A DNA stretch of 64,000 bases from Pelobates cultripes (Eukaryota > Chordata > Amphibia > Anura > Pelobatidae), in the NCBI GenBank assembly GCA_933207985.1, contig OW240920.1, positions 127,977,628-128,041,627 of the forward strand. Direction: 5' to 3'. Of the stretch, positions 56,939 through 64,000 are shown in pieces; within the stretch, counting starts at the first letter, position 1; the number at the start of each line of letters is the position of its first letter. The notes under the pieces were generated by a model. That model saw only the letters and a program-made list of their open reading frames with translations, searched no databases and was not told the DNA's origin. Made by a program: the position numbers and the translations under genes.

Positions 56939-59257
56939 GTAAGTTATCAACATTCTACTGTATGAAAAGATATCTGTTCTAACTTGCTCCTCCAAAAAAA
57001 CTAATATTTCTAGCAAGTACGCTGTAAATTAATAGTCAACATTTTTCCTTTCTGTTCATACGTATTTATAAGGGAGAACATGGTGCAAAGTTTGGATAGA
57101 AATGAGTTTCCAATGTTATGCATAATCAGTAAAGACTACAGTGTATATAATATATTGCATGATTTTAGATTCAATGTCCAATAAGTCGATGTTTATGGAC
57201 ATTGCACTGTACATTGTTTGCAGAGGGAAGTGCACTTTGTACAATGATGACTGTATCAGAATAACTAATTCCTATGTATCTCCCTACCTTCCATGCCAGT
57301 AATGGGAAATCCCAGGTTGCAGTGGGCGCATAGCCTGTGTGACGAAAGCAATTTCGCCGCTGGTTTTTGGAGAGGACTAATGGCCAGCCTTTTGCCCAAA
57401 GGCTATAGGCCCTGCAAAAAGACATGCTAAAAAGTGACTTCCATGGGAAAATGTGCCTCTTCCCCTCCCCTTTTTCCTGTCCTATTGTTTCTCCAGCAGG
57501 GTGTTGTCCCAGGGACACTGCCAGACCAGTTTAAACTGGCTGCCTTGTCCCTCCTCACTCTCTCATCAGCCAATGCTATTGTTTAACCCCATGGCAATCC
57601 AACTGTATTCGTGAGATCTGAGCACTTTTCGGACATATTGAGCGCTTAGATCCAAGCTATATGTTGGACATATAGGTTAAACATTGTATTATATGAGTTA
57701 TGTATTTTTATGTGGTTTTTGTAACAGTTTTTGACTTAGAGATATTTCCTGTACCTGGAGATAATTAAGTTACCACAGCCACTTAAGCCAATTATCTCCT
57801 GGATAGAGGAGAATATAGACCGGCCACAAAGCCTAAATCTGTGGAACTATTTTGGGCATGAAAGCCATGCTTGCGGTCGGTCAAAAGAGACTTCCAGAAA
57901 ACTTTTGAACCCCTGCTCTGACCTGGGTGATTGTTGGATATGTTGTTCACCCAGATCATGGCTATCCAGCGATGTATAATTTGTGTTTTGGGGTGTTTTC
58001 TGTGTTTTGTGAAAAATTTGTGTTTTCTGCCTGTGGGTAATTGAGTTAGTCCATTGTGTTTGTTAATTGTAGCAACCGATGCGGCAGTCCCGGTCAAAGG
58101 AGGGAGAAGAAAAAAATATAAGAGAGTATACTTGACCATTTTGTTGCTATTTGTAATACGATATGGACTAATCAGGAAACAAACAAAATGGACAAAGGGC
58201 TTTACATCCTCTTGGGCTTTGACCTCACCTGTAGCTTGTTGGTGGTGCTGGTTGTCTGGCTGAATATCTTACTTGCTGTCCTTTATGCCTCTGCTAGGGC
58301 AGATGCAATGGGTGCTCCTCTACAGGATTTGAGTTGAGGCGTGTCCTAGTGGGGTCTGAGAAGTTTGGTTTGTCCCTCAGTGCCTTCACCCTAGTTCCTT
58401 AAGCTTTTTATCTATTTTACAGCCATTCCGTTTCAATGGTTTTTCTGGATGCCATGTTAATGACAAATAAAAGTGACCAGTCGTGGCTTTGACCATCCAG
58501 CCTAATGTCATGTTGGAGGGAGGGGGATTGGCCAGGAATGGTGGCTAGGTATTGTTCTTGGGCGAGGGGGGTATGGAATGCAGAGACATAGGAGGTAACC
58601 CCATATGGGTGTACATTAGTTATTGTCAGGATTCTAAAAAAACTGCACGGATTATGTTTTACCACTAGTGGCCTCCCTTGTCTCTAATTCTGGACACTCA
58701 CCTTATCATTCTCACCTGCCTGGACTGAGTTCCTACAAAAGGTAACACCACACTCACCTCATTGCCTTTGCATTGAAGTTGTTGGTCTGCCTGAAACACT
58801 TCATATCCTGGCTCCTGTGACCTTATCTTATTTGCTTCAGAACCACTTGCTTCCAACCCTGCTTAATACCACCTGAACTACTTCCTTCCAAACCTGCTCA
58901 ATACCAGCCTGAATTACTCTGCATTCCTGCTTGACTTCTAGCCTGCAAAATACCAACCTGAACTTAACAACTATTCAGCTTTATCCAACCATCCTGATTT
59001 TTACCTACTCAAATCCAAGATAAATGGAAAGTATGTACAGTGATTCTCAACAAGAGAAGAAAAAGTGAAAATCACTGTATCATCTGGATATGAAAGTAGT
59101 CGTGTTCGTAATAAGTAATAATATGAGGAGTACTGCAGGTAGATAAAAGTCTTGACTTAAAGTAGTATACACCAAAAAAGCAAATAAACAACAACCTAGT
59201 AAGGTATGCTCCTAAGTCTACAAAATATGTAGCAACTCAAGATAACTGTATCCAGGC
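56939..59257. other. Ficolin intron or 3' flank without recognised features
   Basis: I looked for further fibrinogen-domain exons (GFG..LGEFWLG, NC...F...WW motifs) and saw none. The overlapping short frames match nothing known. Confidence 0.45.
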
Positions 59258-61960
59258 AGAGTTATTATTATATTATTATTTATATAGCGCCAACAAATTC
59301 CGCAGTGCTTTACAATGGGTGGACTAACAGACATGTAGTTGTAACCAGACAAGTTGGACGTACAGGAACAGAGGGGTTGTGGGCCCTGCTCAATGAGCTT
59401 ACATGCTAGAAGGAGTGGGGTAAAGTTACACAAAAGATAAGGATAGTATTAGACTAGTGACAGTTGCAAGAGAGGAATCAGTCAGGAGCTATTAACAGTT
59501 TAATTGATACGCTATTATGAAGAAGTGGGGTTTTGAATGATTTTTTGAAGGAGTGGAGACTGGGTGAGCATCTAACGGAGGAGGGAAGCAAGTTCCACAG
59601 GAACGGTGCAACCCTCGAGAAATCTTGAAGGCGAGCATCAGAGGTGGGAGTACGGACAGAAGATAGACGTAAGTCTTTAGCAGAGTATAAGGGCCTAGAT
59701 GGGACATAATTGTGTATTAGGGAGGATAGATAGATGGGAGCAGCATTATGTAGCGATTTGAAAGCAAGAACCAGAATTTTAAATTGAGCCCCTTATCTTA
59801 CAAGAAGCCAATATAGGGACTGACAGGAGGGTGAGGCGTGGGCGGTGCGGGCGGACAGGAAGATGAGCCTGGCCGCCGCATTCATTATGGACTGTAATGG
59901 CACAAGCTGGGAGCACGTAAGACCACTGAGAAGCGGATTACAGTAGTAAATGCGAGAGAGGACAATGGAATGGACCAGCACCATAGTCGCATCTGGTGTT
60001 AAGTAGGGTTGGATGCGCGCAATGTTTTTGAGATGGAAACAGCAGGATTTGGCGATAAACTGAACATGAGGCATGAAGGAGAGGTCAGAATCAAAGAGAA
60101 CACCTAGGCAGCATGCCTGCATGGTAGAGCTGATGGTAGCACCGTCTACTTGGATGGAGACAGACACAGGAGTAGCAACACATGGGGGAGGAAGGACCAG
60201 AATTTCAGTTTTGGTCAAGTTTAGTTTAAGGAAGTGGGCAGCCATCCAGTTAGAAATAGCAGAGAGGCAGTCAGAGACACTAGTGAAGAGGGACGGTGAG
60301 AGATCATGAGAGGACAGATAGATTTGTGTGTCATCCACATAGAAATGATATTGGAAGCCAAAGGAGCTAATGAGTTTACCAAGGGAGGCAGTATAGATGG
60401 AGAACAGTAGGGGGCCAAGGACTGAACCTTGTGGGACACCAACAGAGAGGAGTTGGGGAGAAGAAGCAAGAGAAAGAAATACTGAAAGAGCGCCAGGAGT
60501 GGTAGGAGGAGCACCAGGAGAAAGCAATATCTTGTAGACTGATATCATGGAGGATGAGAAGAAGCTGTTGATGATCAACAGTTTCAAAAGCCGCAGACCG
60601 GTCAAGAAGAATTAGGATAGAGTAGCGACCACAAGATTTTGCAGCAAGTAGATCATTTAATAATTTGGTCAGTGCCGTCTCCACAGAGTGCTTAGCGCAG
60701 AAACCAGACTGAAGCGGGTCTAGCGGAGAATTGGACTCGAGGAAGTCTGTCAATCTCGCATACACAACTCTTTCAAGGATCTTGGATGCAAAAGGCAGTA
60801 GCAAGATAGGACAGTAGTTGGACAGGGAGTTAGGGTCAAGGTTGGGCTTCTTTAGAATTGGGGTTACAGTTGCATGTTTGAAGGGCATTGGAAATATACC
60901 AGAGGAGAGAGAGAGATTGAGAATTTTTATGAGAGGTAGAGAAAGAGAAGAAGACAGAGTACGGATGAGATGTGAGGGAATTGGATCTAGGGAGCAGAGC
61001 AGAAACCTCTTCCACTGTAGCGGGTGCGAATGAACATAGAACAGCAGAAGGAGTGAGGTTAGGGGAAGTATTGTAAGGGAAGATGAGATATCTCTTCCCT
61101 GATTGTAGAGATCTTGTCAGTGAAATTAATTGCAAAGTTTGAGGCGGTCAAGTTAGTAGGTGGAGGAGGAACAATAGGGCGAAGAAGAGAGTTAAATGTG
61201 TGAAATAGTTGTTTGGGTTCGCAGGAGAGTGTGGTCATGAAGGTATTGAAGTAATTTACTTTTGCAGAGGAAAGAGCCAAGCTGTATGAGTGAAGCATAA
61301 ATTTATAGTGGATAAAGTGAGACTTTCTCCAACAGCGTACAGCAGTTCTGGAGCATTTATGAAGATATCAAGTCAGCTTGGTGTGCCACGGTTGTTGTTG
61401 GGGTTGCTTGCTGTGTTTAAATGTAGGAGGTGCCATGATGTCTAGTTAAGAGGAGGATGTGGAATTGTAGAAGGAGGTTGCAGAGCTAGGACAGGTGAGG
61501 TTTGAGATAGGTAAAAGGAGAGTTTGGAGATTAGTGGAGAAATGCTCTAGGTCAAGACATTGGAGGTTTCTGTGAGATTGATGTTCAAACGGTGGTGTCA
61601 ATTGGGTCTTAGGTATGCCGATGTCAAAAGTCAGCAGATAGTGTTCAGAAAGTGGAAAAATAATATTGGAGAGATTAGAGCCGGTACAGAGATTGGTGAA
61701 GGCGAGATCAAGAGTGTTTCCCGCTGTCTGGATTGCTAAATTGGACCAGAGCAGACGAGAGGCATCAGTGCAGTTGGGATTGTTGATTGGTATATTGAAA
61801 TCCCCAAGTATAAGGGAAGGAGTGCTAGATGAGAGGAAGTTGGGAAGCCAGGAAGAAAAGTGCTCAATAAATAGCCTAGGATGACCGGGGGGTTAGAGGG
61901 GCGGTAAATGATAACAATTCTTAAAGGAGTGGGTTTAAATAGGCGGACAGTGTGAACTTT
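59258..61960 (-). mobile_element. L2-type LINE, 5'-truncated, minus strand
   Basis: Minus-strand order: end of an AP-type endonuclease, linker, reverse transcriptase, 3' UTR and a TATTATTAT tail at 59258-59285. The 3' UTR (TTGGCGCTATATAAATAATA) recurs at 32690-33004. The 5' end fades near 61960-62000. Confidence 0.85.
59793..61960 (-). pseudogene. L2-type LINE ORF2 remnant
   Basis: The endonuclease end is at about 61700-61960 (VIIYRPSNPP, SLILGDFNIPINNP). The reverse transcriptase occupies 60888 to 59793: [17 protein letters not shown], then [40 protein letters not shown], the catalytic [11 protein letters not shown], and [15 protein letters not shown]. Several frameshifts (near 60500 and 61135) divide it into four frames. 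The YVDDTQIYL context is that of the CR1/L2 group. Confidence 0.88.
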
Positions 61961-62740
61961 ATACGACTTTCTTGCAGCACTATTGGGGTTTGATAATCCT
62001 GAAATCAGGCTGTGGAATAAAGATATGTAAGGATCAGATAGGCTTGCAATAAAGCTGATGGAGGGGATATGTATCTAGGCACAGAGATAAAGGGATAATT
62101 ATTCAAATAAAAACAAACATATCAATAAAAGTTCAATAAAAGTTCAGAAAATAAATACAAAAAACTAGCTTTATTAGATTGGCTCTCAGTGTGAGAACTC
62201 TGCTAGACCATAAATTTTATAAAGTCTGCTAAATAGAGAAAAATCTACCCCAGTAAATAATGTAACCTGTACAGTTAATAGATACTAGTAGCTTGCATTA
62301 AGGACTAATGTCCAAAAGAGCAGAGTAAAAACTGCTAATCCCAAAGAAAAATAATTTATATCATCCAATCAAGATTATTAATCCAACCTGTTCCTCTGGT
62401 ATCTAGAGACATATTAATGTATGGTAGAAGGTAAGGTACCAAATACACCTAGATAGAAAATTGGAGTATATGAATCTATAACCTTAATATATATCTGGGA
62501 GACAACTACTAGCAAAGTATGAGGTAGAGAAGAAAATGATAACAGTAGGTCTAATGCCAGAAAAAAGGAACTGGCAGTAATTAAATTAAATAGCCTCTCT
62601 CCCTTCAAAACTAGCTAGATAGACATAGGAGCAAAGAGTAATAAGAAAGATTATAGATTATAGTGCTCATCGAACAAACGTGCTTTAAAAAAACAAACAA
62701 ATGTGCTGTGCCCAATGCCCATAACCCACGGAGAAGAACG
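61961..62740. other. Unassigned; possibly distal part of a Penelope terminal repeat
   Basis: AT-rich, no coding frame. In minus orientation it lies just beyond the hammerhead-like motif, comparable to 50520-51290 in the first Penelope copy. Confidence 0.35.
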
Positions 62741-62790
62741 CCCGACGCGGGTTTCGGTGCAATGCTAAGCGCACCTTCGTCAGGGAAAAG
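62736..62790 (-). ncRNA. Second hammerhead-ribozyme-like motif
   Basis: On the minus strand CTGACGA (complement of 62777-62783), then a stem II with GGTGC / GCACC arms around a 10-base loop, then GAAA (complement of 62752-62755), followed by CCCG / CGGG, which can form stem III. All three conserved core elements are present and both hairpins pair. Confidence 0.75.
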
Positions 62791-63790
62791 CAGTGTAATG
62801 GCCAAGATCTCTATTATATACACAAAAGGTCCCAAATTAATTCATACGTGATCCACCAATGAACTGACTGGCTATCACACAGCAATTGACTTCCAATTCA
62901 TCCCAGATGCTTGTGTGATGACATTTCTTGCCTAACGTTACCATTGATTTTCGGCAGAAGGTGGGAGGGGTATTCCAATCCCTCCCCACGTGGTACGCAT
63001 AGCCGTCAAAGCCTCCAACAGAGAGGCGGGGCGTGGGTCACCAGGGTGAAAGTGCCGACCCATCTTAGCGAGCCGCACTTAGTAGCTGCAAGTGGGCGGT
63101 GCTTGTAAATACGGAGTTCAACTTCCATCACTCCAAATTCACCTATATCGGCAAGAGTGGGAGGGGTTTGTTATCTCTAGGTATTATTCTACGAGTAAGA
63201 TGTATTCATACAACGTATGTTATAACATACGTAATTCAAGTAAGGTGATTCAGACATCAATCATCCAACTTGTTAAAAAACCAAGCGGCTAAGTTAAATT
63301 AAATAGGAATCAAATATGAATTCGGAGAGCTTCATAAAACTCGGTGTAGTACTTTGATGTATTAACCCCATAGACACAATGTAACTCTTAGATATAGTGC
63401 CCACAGCCAACCTCATTAGATATTTAGTAGCAATGTATACCTAGCTACAGTGGTAAAAAAAAGTATATCTAGCAAGAAAGATATCTTTATATAGGGGGTC
63501 ATGAGCCATGCTATAAAGGATAGAAGATATGGTGCCCATTGGTCTATAATGAGTCAGGTCTATGTTAAATGGTCCCGGAGAATGATTATTGTGTGATGGC
63601 GAAATAAAACATACGTTAAGGGGACAGTGGATAGTGTAACCATATGAACCAAGCACTACTATGTATTCATAGTTCAGTAATATGCTGGGGGCCAAGTATC
63701 TATTGGACCAACTGAATACATATTAGGTAGTGAAGATATATATTGGTATCGACAGGTACTCTTTATAAATGATACAATAAACTAACAGTG
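62791..63790. other. Probable Penelope internal sequence, no intact ORF
   Basis: It lies between the hammerhead-like motif and reverse transcriptase remnant on the minus strand. No GIY-YIG motif is recognisable, so the endonuclease part is deleted or decayed. Confidence 0.35.
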
Positions 63791-64000
63791 TTTGTTTGCT
63801 AGGTGTCTTTTCGATCATAAGCTCTTTCCGGTGAGATATAATTGCACGTTATAGGCCGCCTTAAGACATCTATTTGGATACCTCTTACTTCTAAACTGGT
63901 CCTTTAGTATCTACACCTTCTGTTTAAAATGATCCAATGTGGAACAATTTCGTTGAAGGCGCAAATATTTTCCCACTGGTATACCTTTTTTAAAGGCCGT
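63791..64000 (-). pseudogene. Penelope-like reverse transcriptase C-terminal fragment (runs off right edge)
   Basis: Reading the minus strand from the window end gives KKGIPVGKYLRLQRNCSTLD, a stop at about 63911-63913, then ILKDQFRSKRYPNRCLKAAY. The G.P.G..LR..RNCS and F...GYP...L..A pattern is the thumb of Penelope reverse transcriptases, and the second part parallels the start of the ORF at 53459. The body of the gene lies outside the window. Confidence 0.75.

Overview
The window looks like intronic and intergenic DNA from a large-genome anuran amphibian. The repeat families point that way: T2/Kolobok-like MITEs with TTAA target sites, DIRS, Penelope-like, CR1/L2 and Tc1 elements, and a gamma-type endogenous retrovirus. 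The two host genes are also split by introns with canonical splice sites. There is no bacterial-style gene organisation. Nearly all long open frames belong to transposable elements (TEs).

Layout. 1-1172: 3' end of a DIRS retrotransposon (tyrosine recombinase plus inverted terminal repeats). 1490-16680: one Ty3/gypsy retrotransposon cut into four pieces by three later insertions, each of which can be read out with a nearly exact seam. These are a 9.8-kb block (5'-truncated class I endogenous retrovirus joined to a CR1-type LINE 3' end, 2163-11976), a Tc1-like transposon with DD37E spacing (12892-14453) and a hAT element carrying a TGTCTGTATG-type minisatellite (14853-16154). The retrovirus itself carries a solo-LTR-like insert in gag and a T2 MITE in env. 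16681-24438: an LTR fragment, two copies of a 1.1-1.6-kb retroposon, a foldback element, an L1-like ORF1 fragment, and nested T2 MITEs. 25205-29121: a 3.9-kb, 48-bp-unit minisatellite with higher-order duplications.

31952-42635 holds a host gene in three exons for a P2X7-type cysteine-rich C-terminal domain protein. Intron phases match at both junctions. Its large second intron contains a 1.8-kb foldback hAT element nested in a T2 MITE, and a Tc1 element with DD34E spacing. 54446-56938 holds three exons of a ficolin-type lectin gene (two collagen-like exons, then the start of the fibrinogen-like domain). All junctions are phase 1 and one donor is of the GC type. The remaining ficolin exons were not found in the window.

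The right third also contains a Penelope-like element with a GIY-YIG endonuclease ORF and a hammerhead-ribozyme-like motif (50.5-53.5 kb, minus strand), an L2-type LINE (59.25-61.96 kb, minus strand), and a second Penelope-like element with another hammerhead-like motif, whose reverse transcriptase runs off the right edge. All element names come from reading motifs by eye; no database search was possible.
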